In this document: positions 11,351-23,299 of the stretch, in pieces
Layout of the letters: every line of letters starts with the position of its first letter
Position numbering within the stretch: position 1 is the stretch's first letter
NCBI GenBank assembly: GCA_030674185.1
Contig: CM060306.1
Location: forward strand, 45,700,983 to 45,764,982
DNA length: 64,000 bases
Source of the DNA: Monoplex corrugatus
Lineage: Eukaryota > Mollusca > Gastropoda > Littorinimorpha > Ranellidae
Direction of reading: 5' to 3'
Made by a program: the position numbers and the translations under genes
Notes under the pieces: model-generated
Told to the model about the DNA's origin: nothing
The model's input: the letters and a program-made list of their open reading frames with translations, nothing else
Databases searched by the model: none

Positions 11351-11820
11351 TGCTGCGTATGCAAAATTACAGAACACATAATAAAAAAAATTAATCAAAA
11401 ACACATGCCACTACAATATGGTAACATTTTACATGAATACATAAAAATTAAAATAGGAAACAATCCAAACATGTGAAATGAAACAATCAAAAATGTGAAA
11501 TGAAACAATCAAAAGCATGTGAAATAAAATAATCAAAAAACATGCCACTGCAACATCGCAACATTTCCTCCCTGAGTTTCACACTAAATTTGTTGTCAAT
11601 GGAAAAAATAAAGTAAAATACTGAACACTAAATTGCTGAAAATCAAGTATACATCCCATCCCTGAAAGCGAGACAGGTCAGCCCTCTTTTATGTCCAATG
11701 TACTCCTTCACAAGTTCACCTGTGTGCACATTCCACAGTCTGGCACAATTGTCACCAGTTGAAGAAGCTGCACAAGAAAGAAGGCTGTATCAGTTTATCA
11801 ACACACAAAATGCAACATAG

Positions 11821-12020
11821 CTAACAAAGAAATCTTTTACCCATTGACCAGTTACAGTGGCAAAGCAGTTTGTTTGCACAACCGACTAACAAAGAAATCT
11901 GTCACCCTTTGATCAGTTACAGTGGCAAAGCAGTTTGTTTGCGCAACCGACCAGCTAACAAAGAAATCTGTCACCCTTTGACCAGTCATAATGGCAAAGC
12001 GGTTTGTTTGCACAACCAAC
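11821..12020 (+). repeat. Tandem triplication of a SINE-head-like segment
   Basis: Three copies (starting about 11821, 11886 and 11955) of 'ctaacaaagaaatctgtcaccctttgaccagttacagtggcaaagcagtttgtttgcacaacc'. The last runs into 'gactgggaggctgtgggttcagatc', a B-box-like segment. It lies in LST8-A intron 8. Confidence 0.7.
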
Positions 12021-12850
12021 TATAATGACTGGGAGGCTGTGGGTTCAGATCTTATCAGTTCTGTATAAACCATTGTGGGAGTTTTCAGCCCCAACTACTA
12101 CCCAGGTTTTGTGTACTATGAGCTCACTAGGAAGACAGGGACCACACAGTTGAGTCTTATACACCTTACTGATGTCGTCACTTAGGGGATGTTCATATTT
12201 CCTAACCAACAACACAGGTGTCTGCCTCTCAGGCCTGGTTGACACCAAAATATGAAATAAAGTGTCAAGTACATCCCTTGTCACACAGTGTCACCCTGAA
12301 GTGAAACTCCATAACATGATTGTACAACTATCATGGCATCATTGTCATCATCATCATCATCAGGTGCCTTGTCGCATGGCGTTGGTGATCATGGACTTCC
12401 ATCTGTCTCTATCTGTTGTTGCCTCAAGCATCTCTTCCACCCTCTTTGTCCTCAGCCACTCTGCAAGTCCGTCTAGTATCTTCTCCCTGGGTCTACCTGG
12501 TGCTCTCTTCCCCTCCAGCTTTCCCGTCGTGACCAGGTGCTCCGATTCCCCCCTCCTCATAAAATGGCCAACAAATGTTGCCTGTCTTTTCCTAATCTTC
12601 CTTATGAATGATGTTCTTGTGTCTACCTCCATCAAGACTGTCTCGTTTGTTTTCTTTGCTGTCCAAGGAACTCTCAACATTCTTCTTAGAAACCACATCT
12701 TGGCTGCCTCAATCTTGTTCTGGATTTGCCTGTTGACTGGCATCATTGTAGCATCATGAAAACTGTCCCAGACTCTTTGGCCCTTCATGCCCTGATCTCA
12801 AGATGACCTCCGTTCCTTCTGCCACTTCTATGCAGAGATCAGTTCTCATG
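12020..12850 (+). repeat. Dispersed SINE-like repeat interrupted by a LINE tail
   Basis: 12020-12360 and 12745-12850 align in order with 6190-6500. The two halves are separated by the minus-strand LINE fragment at 12362-12790, suggesting that the LINE tail inserted into an existing copy near a (CAT)n run. Boundaries are approximate. Confidence 0.5.
12362..12790 (-). mobile_element. Non-LTR retrotransposon ORF2 C-terminal fragment
   Basis: The 142-codon minus frame reads KIEAAKMWFLRRMLRVPWTAKKTNETVL, then RKRQATFVGHFMRRGESEHLVTTGKLEGKRAPGRPR. This is the typical C-terminal region after the reverse transcriptase in RTE/jockey-type LINEs ('MWFLRRMLRI.W..K.TNE.VL', 'GH..R', 'GKR..GRPR'). Only the tail is present, as expected for 5' truncation. 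Confidence 0.8.
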
Positions 12851-13019
12851 AGGTCTTTTGTGTCCCATTTCAAATCACAAGGGATCAGCAGAGTCAGAAT
12901 AAGAAATTCATTCAATAAGGTCAAAGCACATATTGAAGGGATGTGAACAAATCTGGTATGCCATTACATCCATCCATCCATTCATCCACCCATACATACA
13001 CATACACATATACATGTAC

Positions 13020-13030
<11 letters not shown>

Positions 13031-13089
<59 letters not shown>
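13031..13089. repeat. (TG)n microsatellite
   Basis: About 29 uninterrupted TG units after a short (TA)n. A (TA)n tract also lies at 13270-13350. Confidence 0.95.
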
Positions 13090-13092
<3 letters not shown>

Positions 13093-13282
13093 GCTTAATC
13101 CATGAACTTGTTCATTTCATCAAATAAGCAGATTTCTTGCTTGTTTCATGAATTTAGCAACCAAATGTCTTGCTTATTTCATAAAATTAAGCAAACAATA
13201 GGTCAAGTGTAATATGCACACATATTTCTATTTCTATCCATCCATCCATCTATCATCCATCCATCATTTGATATATATATAT

Positions 13283-13325
<43 letters not shown>

Positions 13326-13354
13326 TATACATACATACATACATATATAACTAA

Positions 13355-13705
13355 CTATTCATGTGCAAGATTTGTTTTTATGGCAAGAAAAACTGAAAAG
13401 TGACCACGGCATTAAACTCTTCCTTTTCTACATTAAATTAATAGTTATGGCAAGAGACACTGAACAGTGACCATAGTATAGAAATATCCATGTGCTACAC
13501 TTGTATTTATGGCAAACAAAATACAAAGTGATCATGGTATAGAACTATTCATTTACTACACTTTTATTTTTGGCAAGAGAAACTGAGAAGTGACATAAAA
13601 CCATTCATTTGCTACATCTGTAGTTATGGCAAACCAAAAAGTGACCATGGCATAAAGCTATTCATTTGCTACACTGCATTCATGGTAAGATAAACTGAAA
13701 CATAA
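13355..13705 (+). repeat. Degenerate tandem repeat, unit about 65-75 bp
   Basis: Around five diverged copies of 'ctattcatttgctacacttgtatttatggcaagaaaaactgaaaagtgaccatggcataaa'. It lies in LST8-A intron 8 and has no coding signal. Confidence 0.7.
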
Positions 13706-14869
13706 AATACAGTGCATAGTCGTTTTTTTTTTGTTTTTTTGTTACACACATTCAAATATGGAAACAAAAAATGGGTCACACAGTAATTTTACATAATACA
13801 ACAGAGCATGTCCATAGGCCACATAATCACTCAAAAATAATACCACAGTGCATATAAATTGGTTGTAGCAGCCATACATTTGTAGAAACTAACTGTAAGA
13901 CAAGGCAGTTTGTTCTGTTAAGAGATTTATGGATGAATGTTGCCAGACTTCTAACAGTACATTCACTGTTTAAAGCCATGTGATTATGGTCAGAAGAGGT
14001 GAGATGGATACTCCTTATCTCACCCTGCCCGACTTCACCCACCTCCTTCCCTAAACACACACACTATACACACAACTATGTGTTCTCCCACAACACATAC
14101 CTTAAGAAAAGGTTTGTGTAATATCTGTATATAAAACAGGACACACACAAATCAATAACAGACTTGGGTCATTACCGGTAAAGATGTAATTGGAGTCTGC
14201 TCTGAAGGCACAATCAAACACCCAGCCCTGATCTTTCACTGCCAGTTTTGTCAATAGTGACTGGCCTGCTGTGCGCCATATGCAGCAAGACTTGTCTGCT
14301 GACCCAGTGGCCAGCAACCTGAAGACAATGTCCTGTAGGTTTACACATTCATACATACTGACTGATTTTGACTGGCCTTCGGGCACTATGAACTATGGAA
14401 CTGCACTTCTGGATAACTGTTGCCAGTACACAAGCCTGAGCATGGTAATGTGGAGAACTTGCTGTACCCATGCAGCAGGCTCCCCCTTAATGTGACATTG
14501 GAATGAACCACATTTTGCTTTTTCACATACTCCCCTACATCTACCCACTGGCTGTTGTTCATAACCCATTTCTTCCTGACAATCAGAAACAGAGGATGTG
14601 ATCCAACCTAATGGCGATATTCACAAGATTATCCATTTACACAATTATTTCTGCATACTCTGTCATATATGATCGGTGTTTGTTATCTGTAACCTACTTG
14701 TTTGGGGAAATCAGAAATCGATCAGAAACCATGAGGTTTATCTTACAGAAACTAAAGCTGTTTATTTAACATGACATGATTAAACAACATGCACATTCCA
14801 CTTGCTATTAGTTTTTTTTATAAAATAGAAAACGTTAACTGTTCATCAATTTCCCTGACTGTACTGGAA

Positions 14870-14871
<2 letters not shown>

Positions 14872-14931
<60 letters not shown>

Positions 14932-14933
14932 TG

Positions 14934-14977
<44 letters not shown>

Positions 14978-15160
14978 TGTGTGTGCGTGCGCGTGTGTGC
15001 TTGTTGCGTGCACATGCATGCGTCTGTATGTGCGTGTGTGCGTGTGTTTATCTTTCTTTTTTTGGTGGGCAGTGGGAAGAAGTGTGTGTGTGTGTATGTA
15101 TGTGTGTGTGTGTGTTGTTTGTTTGTGCGTGCGTGCGTGCGTGCGTGTGTGCTGTGTGGA
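14872..15160. repeat. (TG)n followed by (GTGC)n compound microsatellite
   Basis: TG run at 14872-14931, then a GTGC tetranucleotide run at 14933-14990 and a second TG/GTGC patch at 15084-15150. Long Cys/Val or His/Thr frames here are products of the repeat. Confidence 0.95.
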
Positions 15161-15611
15161 ATAAAATAGTAGTGCAATACACGATTTGCAGTCTAATTAA
15201 AAGATGAACAACTTAACATCAGTCTTACAATAGAGACATACACTGTTCCCAGGCTCTGGGTCATAAATGAGATATATCAGTCAAAAGAACAAAACAGGAG
15301 ATCATAAAAGAAATAGAGAAAAAGAAGACAGGATTCCTAGGTTTCAAAAGTAATCTCATGTTACTGCATACAATGAAACAAAATTGATATACTCTATCAC
15401 TGTCAATAAGCCTGGGTTACCAAGGCAACAATAAGTTTACTCTAGCAAAGTCCTACATGAAATTAACATAACAAAACACATTTCTACAGAATGAAAAAAG
15501 AAAGGTCTTACGTGGAATCTGGACTAAAAATGCACTTCAAAGCATATGTGTTGCTTGCGGAAAAGTTTCCCTTGTGGTTAAATCGGGTGGGCTGATCTTG
15601 TGGACGTGCAT

Positions 15612-15913
15612 TCAATGCCCACATGTAACAATGTCCCTGGGTAAAATAACATTATTAAATTAGTGTCATCAACAAAGTACTCTGTTCTACTTGTACAGAG
15701 TAATTAGTGTGCAGTCAATGCCCACACATAACAATGTCCCTGGGTAAGATAACATTATTAAATTAGTGTCGTCAACAAGTACTCTGTCCTACTTTTACAG
15801 AGTAATTAGTGTGCAGTCAATGCCCACACATAATAATGTCCCTGGGTAAGATAACATTATTAAATTAGTGTCGTCAACAAGTACTCTGTCCTACTTGTAC
15901 AGAGTAATTAGTG
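15612..15913 (-). repeat. Triplicated exon 7 splice acceptor of LST8-A (about 103-bp unit)
   Basis: Units start with TCAATGCCCACA at 15612, 15715 and 15817. On the minus strand each carries the branch/pyrimidine region, the acceptor AG and about the first 25 bases of exon 7 (GGACATTGTTACATGTGGGC and close variants). Only the 15612 copy continues into the rest of the exon, so only it gives a full exon 7. Confidence 0.9.
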
Positions 15914-17254
15914 TCTTCAGTATGTATTTTATCCTACTTGTATATACTTATTACAGACGTTAATCCATTTCTCAACAGAAATCATGATGAAACACACTGA
16001 TTCATCAACTTAATTATTTACCAAAGGTTGTTTCTTTTATAGGGGCTGTTATTTACTGATATTTTTGTTTAAATCCCGACTGACTACATAGAGCCATATC
16101 AGGGCTATAACCATTTCCATACACACATAATACTTCAACAGGTAAAAAAAAAGGAAAAGACAAGTAAGTACACATATCAATGCATTCGCACACATCATCT
16201 GAAAAGATGCCCCTGGTGTTGACCACTCCATCCAATTTATCACAAAGGGGATTAAAAAATACATACCTGAATACAAATTTAAACATAAGTAAAGACACTA
16301 AAACATATGTAAAAACAGCCTAAATGACCTAAAATTGCTTCTGCAGATCTCATTTCCCCAGAGCCAAAAATGCACGTTATACATGTATCCAATTATCAAT
16401 CCTAAGAGAATGTACATAAGACTTCATCGAACACATACAGGTGAATGGACCAGCAAGGCAGAAAATGATAGGAAGAAATGACAGAAAACAAAGGAGGAAG
16501 GAAGAAACAAAGAAACAAAGAGAGTGACAGAAAAGGATATTTCTAGTGCAGAATTTCCAGAAGATGGTGATACTTTTCATACTGAAAGAGCCCCCAGCAT
16601 CCCCATAGGGTTTGGGTAGTGGTGTGTTTTAAAGGGCTCTGAATGAACATCTGTATGTGTGCGAGGCAACTGTTTAAAGGGGCTTTAACAGAGCATGTGT
16701 ACATGTGTGATTGCTGTTCTTGTCTGATCTGGTCATGAATGGTTGGGAACAAAGTAATAAAGCACTGCCTCCCCTGGGTCTCCTTTGTCAGGCTGCAATT
16801 GCCACATACACTTTACTCTCCTGTCTATCCTGCCTCCTCACTGCCCCAACACAGTCACACTAAACAGCCTGTTATGTGACTTCAGCATGTAATTACTTTC
16901 AAAAACAAATAAAAACCAAGTCAGTAATCACAAAGGTCAAAACAGTGAACACTTACATATTCTCACATTAGATAGATAATTTTCGTTTTGATTCTGGCTT
17001 ATTCAAAGCACATAAGGTACTGCTTTCGTGACAGAAAAATCTTTTACCTTGTTACTGACAGCAGCCATCATGGTCGCCTGGTCATCAACAGCGATTGAAT
17101 GAATTGAGGGATTAAGTTCTTGGAATGTCTCTGGAATCTGAAACTAAAAGTGAAATTTGTTACCGGCAACATTTTCAAAGACAACCTTTAGCGAATGATA
17201 CTTTGAGATGCGATTATCTGATACAACTTTTGTGGTCAGTTGGGCTATAGCCCT

Positions 17255-17700
17255 TTTGATCTATCACCCCACCCACCAGGTTAACCCTTCACTCCATCAT
17301 CTTATTTACCAGCTTAACCCTTTCACTCCATCAGCCTATCTACCAGCATCACCTTTTGACTCCATCACCCCACCCAACAGCTGAACCCCCTCACTTCACT
17401 ACCCTAACTACCAGCTTAATCCTTTTACTCCATCATCCTACCCACCAGCCTAATCCTTTCACTCTGTCATCTTGTCCAACTTGACTCATTTAGCCCGTCA
17501 CCCGACCTCCATCTTTACCCTTTTACTCCATCACTCTGCCCACCATCTAACCATTATAACTTCAATACCCTACACACACTAACTTAATAATTCTTTCACT
17601 TCATCATCCTGTCTAACTGCTTATCTCTTTCATGCCATCATACAACCCACCAACTTTCTGCAGATGGAAACTGGTGGGCAGACTGAGGGACTGAACTGGA
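17255..17700 (+). repeat. Tandem array resembling one arm of the TTAA palindrome
   Basis: About ten degenerate copies of a unit close to 'cagcttaaccctttcactccatcatcctacccac' (roughly 40-44 bp). The unit matches the arm of the 193-bp element ('ttaaccctttgactccctcaccctatccaccagctt'). The array ends at 17655-17700 with 'ccaccaactttctgcagatggaaactggtgggcag', the palindrome centre. Lies in LST8-A intron 5. Confidence 0.75.
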
Positions 17701-18168
17701 TAAACATGAACTGTACAAATGTGACTCATGGTAACTGTAACCATAGATTAAATTCCCTAGTGTTGGGTGCCAGTGCATGTTGATGTTAAATGGAATACAG
17801 TAAGCAAAGGACTGAAAAGATTACACAGAACAAAATGAAACAATAGTTTTCCCCAAAATGCTTTGGGCTACAGGTTAAACTGAAAGCAAAACTAGAATTA
17901 AAACCGAAACTGAAAAGAACTGCATATCATCAAATGAAAAAGTCTATAAAATTACAATTACATTCATGTACTCATTTAGGGATATTTTAACCCAATGAGC
18001 AATAAATAAATAAATAAAACAAATAAATGAAAGAAAGAAAAACAATAAAGTTTTAACAATTAATTTTCATGTTTAAATTCTTTACAAATAAATAAAAAAA
18101 GTGCAAAGTACTCACACAAGTGAAAAAGAATAGAGCAACTTCAATTAAGTTCACAAAATCATACGTAC

Positions 18169-18242
18169 CAAACACATTTTCTGGTAGGTTCTTAATCCCA
18201 GATGTGAATGGCACCACGTCGATCCCCAACAAAAAGCTCAAA
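18169..18242 (-). pseudogene. MLST8: LST8-A exon 5 with 1-base deletion and in-frame stop
   Basis: The acceptor before TTTGAGCTTTTTGTTGGGG and the donor GTACGT are both good. The frame entering from exon 4 reads FELFVGDRRGAIHIWD and meets TAA directly after GAT, at 18194-18192. Copy B has CTG AAA ACA at this place. One base lost here accounts for both the stop and the 74-versus-75 length. Confidence 0.85.
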
Positions 18243-18957
18243 CTGTCCACAAATTAAAAAAATCAGTACTTAAACCCGTACTCTCCAGTGGCTCTTCAAA
18301 AATGTCAATTGCTCACATTTTCAATACTCAAAAATCCTTTCTAACTTTTATCAGCTTTTTTTTTTTATCTGCTTTCCTTCTTTACAGTTTATTACATTCT
18401 TCTCATGTTGCATAGATGTATTACTTTTTTTCATACAATATACCCAAGGAGGCCAACAAGAATATACTGATCCATTATATATATGTTTGCGCTCACTACA
18501 AGTTGATGTACTCCCTAACATCAATCCAGTTATATGAGTTGTGTTTATGATGTCTACTGTATTGAGATGTTTCTCAAGATGCAATTTTCAAGTTTTCACA
18601 AGAGATCGACAGATTTCATCTCATATGATACATATGGTAAGATTTTTAAATGCGTATAAACTTGAAAGGATGTCTGTCTAGTTTTCAACTATTGTCCTTT
18701 CAATTAGACTTGAGTCGTTTTTAACATGGTGTTGGTCCTGATATAGCTCTAGTAGTTGGTTGGGCTATAAGAACTTTTATTGTCGTGTTTTGATACATTT
18801 TTGTTCTTGTCTATTGTCGGACGTGTGATCTTTCTATGTCTGTGATGTGCTTAGGTGTTCTAATCTTCCAAAGTTAAGCACATAAATGGTCCAAAACGTT
18901 TTGCGTGATTTCTCAATGTACAAGAATCATACTTTTAAAATTTTTTTCTCAAAACAG

Positions 18958-19330
<373 letters not shown>

Positions 19331-19970
19331 AGAGAATGCATACATGTATGAGCATGCGCAGTGTTGCACTGCTTTAATTGAATCCTTAAATTCACAAAGA
19401 AAATCTTAAAATTTATAACAAGCTAGGTCTCTAAATCTTGTAACTGAAAGTAACATCTGAACACTTTGGGACAGACCAGTCCATATCTGCACATGATGAA
19501 AAATATCAATCAATAACATGATGCAATACCTTACATCAGAATTTACAGAAGTTGCGATGGAAGCCAGTAAGAAACTTTGTGAAAACTTTTGTGTGGCTTT
19601 AGCTCTGCAGCAAGATGATGTGTAAGCAATAAAATGAGAGGTTTGTTTCCTCTCTCTGTGTAGTTTGAACAACAATTTTTTTTATTGATTGTACAGAGAT
19701 TGTTTTGCCCCTCACCGCAAGGTCCGTACATTCTGATTTGAGTGGGTGTGCACGTTGGGTGTTTTCATGTTTCCATATGCGCTGAACATGGCATGGTTTA
19801 CAGGATCTTTAATAAGCAAACACATATAAAATGAACAGGTCAGCAGACAAGTTCACCTGTCACTCTTACCTGATTTGGATGTAAATATGCACAGTTGATG
19901 GGTGCACCGACTTCAATATCCATTTCTGATGTTTCCTTTTCAGATCTGCAAGGAAAAATATAAAGAGGGC

Positions 19971-20138
19971 TCTCACAGACTTAATACTGTTACAATGAAA
20001 CATTTAATTCATTCAATCCTGCTTATTAATTTACTGTTACCAGTCAATCACTTGTCTCACAGACTTAATACTGTTACAATGAAACATTTAATTCATTAAA
20101 TCCTGCTTATTAATTTACTGTTACCAGTCAATCACTTA
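19971..20138. repeat. 84-bp tandem duplication in LST8-A intron 3
   Basis: 'tctcacagacttaatactgttacaatgaaacatttaattcatt...' begins at 19971 and again at 20055 with few differences. It starts 26 bases upstream (in gene sense) of the exon 4 acceptor. Confidence 0.9.
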
Positions 20139-20853
20139 TGGCCGTTTCAAGGCTGTAACATTATTCACATACATTTAAACTGACAACTCTTCAACTTCCT
20201 CGTGACATGACATAGATGGAGAGAAAACAAAGAAAGAAATCAACCTAAAAATGCACACAGTTAAAATAATACTAAAATAAAATATAATAATAATCCAAAC
20301 AGTCAAGTAACACAGCAGAATGACCCTGTGTGCTCATCCCAGTGTTTGGTTTTACAGTCTAATCACCCAGGTAATAGAGTCAATCAATCTAGCAATAACT
20401 TCAAGCATTGTTTGGCAATTTTATGAAAAAAAGCAAGTGAATGGACTAGTCTGCAGGAAAAAATGACAAAAAGGCTGGACAGAAAAATAAGAAAACACAC
20501 AGAAAACAAGCTATTCCAGCATACCATACTCAGCAATCCTGCGTTGACGAGGCATGTGTTTAACACATAAATTTCTTACTTACAAATTTATTTACCATAG
20601 GCCTTTGCATAATACAGGCTGTAAAAAAATAATACTCCCAAGCCGTTTTTAACTGCCCCGTTTTCCATATTATTTCAATGGCATTGCCCCTAGACATCAT
20701 CAAACCGAAGTTTGTTTAGTCAAAGAAGTTAAAGATGTCAAGTCGCTGTGATGTCATCCATCAGAGAAGACTGCACTGCTACTAGGTAGTACATGTACTT
20801 CAACAGTCATTTCGTTTGTGCCTATTCTAATCTATCGGGTACTCTGGACTCCA

Positions 20854-21492
20854 CTTATAATAATAATAATAATAATTACAATATTTATATAGCGCAAAAT
20901 CTTGATAAAATCAAATCTAAGCGCTGAAGCAGACACACACACACGCACGCACACGCACGCCCACACACACACACACGCATGGCTATAAATGGGGAGAAAG
21001 AATAAAAGCAATAAAAGCAAGAATAAAAGCAATGGAAAATTATAGAGAGCATAGCATATACAATTATATATTATAACCATGTGATTCCCCTCCGAGCGGA
21101 GACAGGCTGCATAGGGGGGGGGTTGAGTGAGGTTAGGATTTTATGCGGAGGAGAAAAGGTGAGTTTTGAGAGCGGACTTGAAGGAGACAAAAGTAGGTTG
21201 CTGACGGACTGAGAGAGGAAGTTTGTTCCAGGAGAGTGGACCAGAAACAGAGAAGGCTCGTGGACCATAGGTATTGAGCTTAGTGCGTGGAAAGCGAAAA
21301 GTCAGAGGATCGGAGGCAGAGCGGAGGGTACGTGAGGGAAGATAGATCTCAAGTAGGCTTGACAGGTAATCGGGGGCTGCGTTATTGAGGCTTTTGTAGC
21401 ACATGGTGTCTAGTTTGTACTGTATGCGCTTTGATACAGGGAGCCAGTGAAGTTGTGCCAGGAGAGGAGATATGTGGTCAGCTTTTTTCTTT
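20854..21492 (-). mobile_element. L2/CR1-type LINE, 5'-truncated copy 1
   Basis: The minus strand encodes [62 protein letters not shown] and [10 protein letters not shown], the C-terminal end of the LINE ORF2. The 3' end runs through a (CA)n patch to 'gcgcttagatttgattttatcaagattttgcgctatataaat' and (ATT)n. Truncated after about 0.64 kb. Confidence 0.9.
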
Positions 21493-22389
21493 CAATGCCA
21501 CCTACCAATGACAGCACCGGGTACTCACCAGCTGCAGAACCAAACTGAGACCCCTGTCACTGAGACCGCTGCCGCTTCACAAGACTTATTATGTTCAGAG
21601 GATGGATTCATAACCTTGATTTGTCATCTGATCCAACTGTTCTTTAATTTCACTTTCTGTCATGCAACCAGTGGGCAGCAGTAAAATGTCTCGTACATGT
21701 TCCTCTCTTCACCCATCCATCCTGAAGTCCACAACCTCTTGGTTACACAGATATAACCTATTTTGCATTCCTGTTTTGTGAATTTGTGCTGCACTGCGTT
21801 TTCTCGTGTGATGGATGATGGTGCATCCAATAATGAAGTCGAACAATATGCAGAGTTTGTGAATCTTAGTTTTTGTTTTCAATTTTGTTAATTTGTCTTA
21901 AAGTGTGTATTTCCCATCAATCTTCCTCGTCTGCAATATTCTTTACTGAAGTCTCCCATAAAAATTGTGACATTGTTTTCTTGACAATGTTTTGATTTGT
22001 TTTTGATGTGTTCCTGAAATCTGGTAGAAGTGATCTTTGGTTTGTCTATTGCTGCCATCTGTTAAACACAACATAAGATTCTTTTTACTTTCTTTCCCTT
22101 GGTCTAAAATCATACATCCAGAGCTTCAAGACCTTGCCAGTGCATAGGATTTATGTAAAGGTTTGTCGTGATTATACTGAACTCACCATCAACAATGGTA
22201 AGTTTAGCTTACTGCGCTGTAGTAAAACCATTTTGCTGATGAAATGTACCGTCGAAATTAAATGGCTGTCATGAAATAATGAAGTCCTGTCCGACGACAA
22301 CGATATCAATGGCACTGTATTATGATCCAAGCACACTGGTTGGATTTTGTATTTGCTTGCTTGTCATAACGAATTTATTCTTCTTAGTC

Positions 22390-23292
22390 GTCTTCTTCTT
22401 CTTCTTCCTTAACTCTGCGAATGGTCAATGAGGTGCCACTCCAAAGAACTGTAGATATTCTTCTTGCTGTGTGTAAAAGCCTGTGTCTCTGCAAAACGTT
22501 CCCTGTCCGTTCCACAATGTTGTCGGTCCATCGTTTTTTTCTGTCTTCTCCTCTGTCTCCCTACCTTAACAGTTCCCTGGAGAACTAATTCAGCAAGGTC
22601 ACTGAATCTTCTTAGATGGATACATCAATGTAGATTTCTTTTCTTAATTGAAACTGTTCTGTAGACTGCTTGATGATTTGGCGCATTTGCTCAATGGTGA
22701 TATGATCAGTGTATCTTATGTTTCGCTTTTCATCTCCACAGCTTGGATTCGTCTTTCCAAATCCATTGTAAGGGTCCATGTCCCACATGAATGCAGGAGG
22801 AAGATGGAATATACCAGAGCACATAAGAGCCTGATCCTGTGTTTCATTACGATATTCTTGTCCTTCCATATCGGTTTCACACAGCACAGTTGTTGTCTTC
22901 TCCTCTAGAGAGGATTTCTGGCTTAGATCCCTCACTGCTAATGATGTTCCAAGTAAAGTTGATTTTTTTATCTATTTTTTAACGAGCTTGGCGAGTTTTT
23001 GCTTACTGTTGCCAGCCATCGGTGCCATCTGCAAAGCAAGGATCTGAAATGCTTCTTCCTCCAATGCTGACTGTGCTGACATGATCTTCAAGTGCATCAG
23101 TCATGATGCGTCCAAGAAGTATCTTGAAAAAATATGGGTGACAGAAGGCATCTCTAACAAACTCCAATCAAAGTATGGAACCATTCTCCAACAGCACCCT
23201 CTGCATGTACTGACTGGTTGTTTTTGCGTATAGTTGCTGGATAGTGTTGATTAGCTTGTGTCCAACGTTAAATTTCTTCACTGTGGCCTGAT
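22390..23292 (-). mobile_element. RTE-type LINE, 3' part (RT palm to tail), decayed
   Basis: On the minus strand, with frameshifts: VKKFNVGHKLINTIQQLY, then FFKILLGRIMTDALEDH, SIGGRSISDPCFADGTDG (degenerate FADD box), then YTDHITIEQMRQIIKQ and VLQGTVKVGRQRRRQK. This order matches RTE-clade reverse transcriptase. The upstream half appears at 25640-25885, so the element is split by the segment between them. Confidence 0.8.
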
Positions 23293-23299
23293 AAGATCA

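Noticed and set aside
12262..12759. 165-codon plus-strand frame
   Set aside because: Antisense of the LINE C-terminal fragment, which has clear protein similarity on the minus strand.
14818..15207. Long His/Thr- or Cys/Val-rich open frames here and at 42561-43048, 49541-49961, 50362-50822 and 55102-55770
   Set aside because: They are translations of (CA)n/(TG)n microsatellites in several frames at once, without any non-repeat coding sequence.
22464..22908. Plus-strand frames of 66 and 86 codons
   Set aside because: Shadow frames of the minus-strand RTE fragment.
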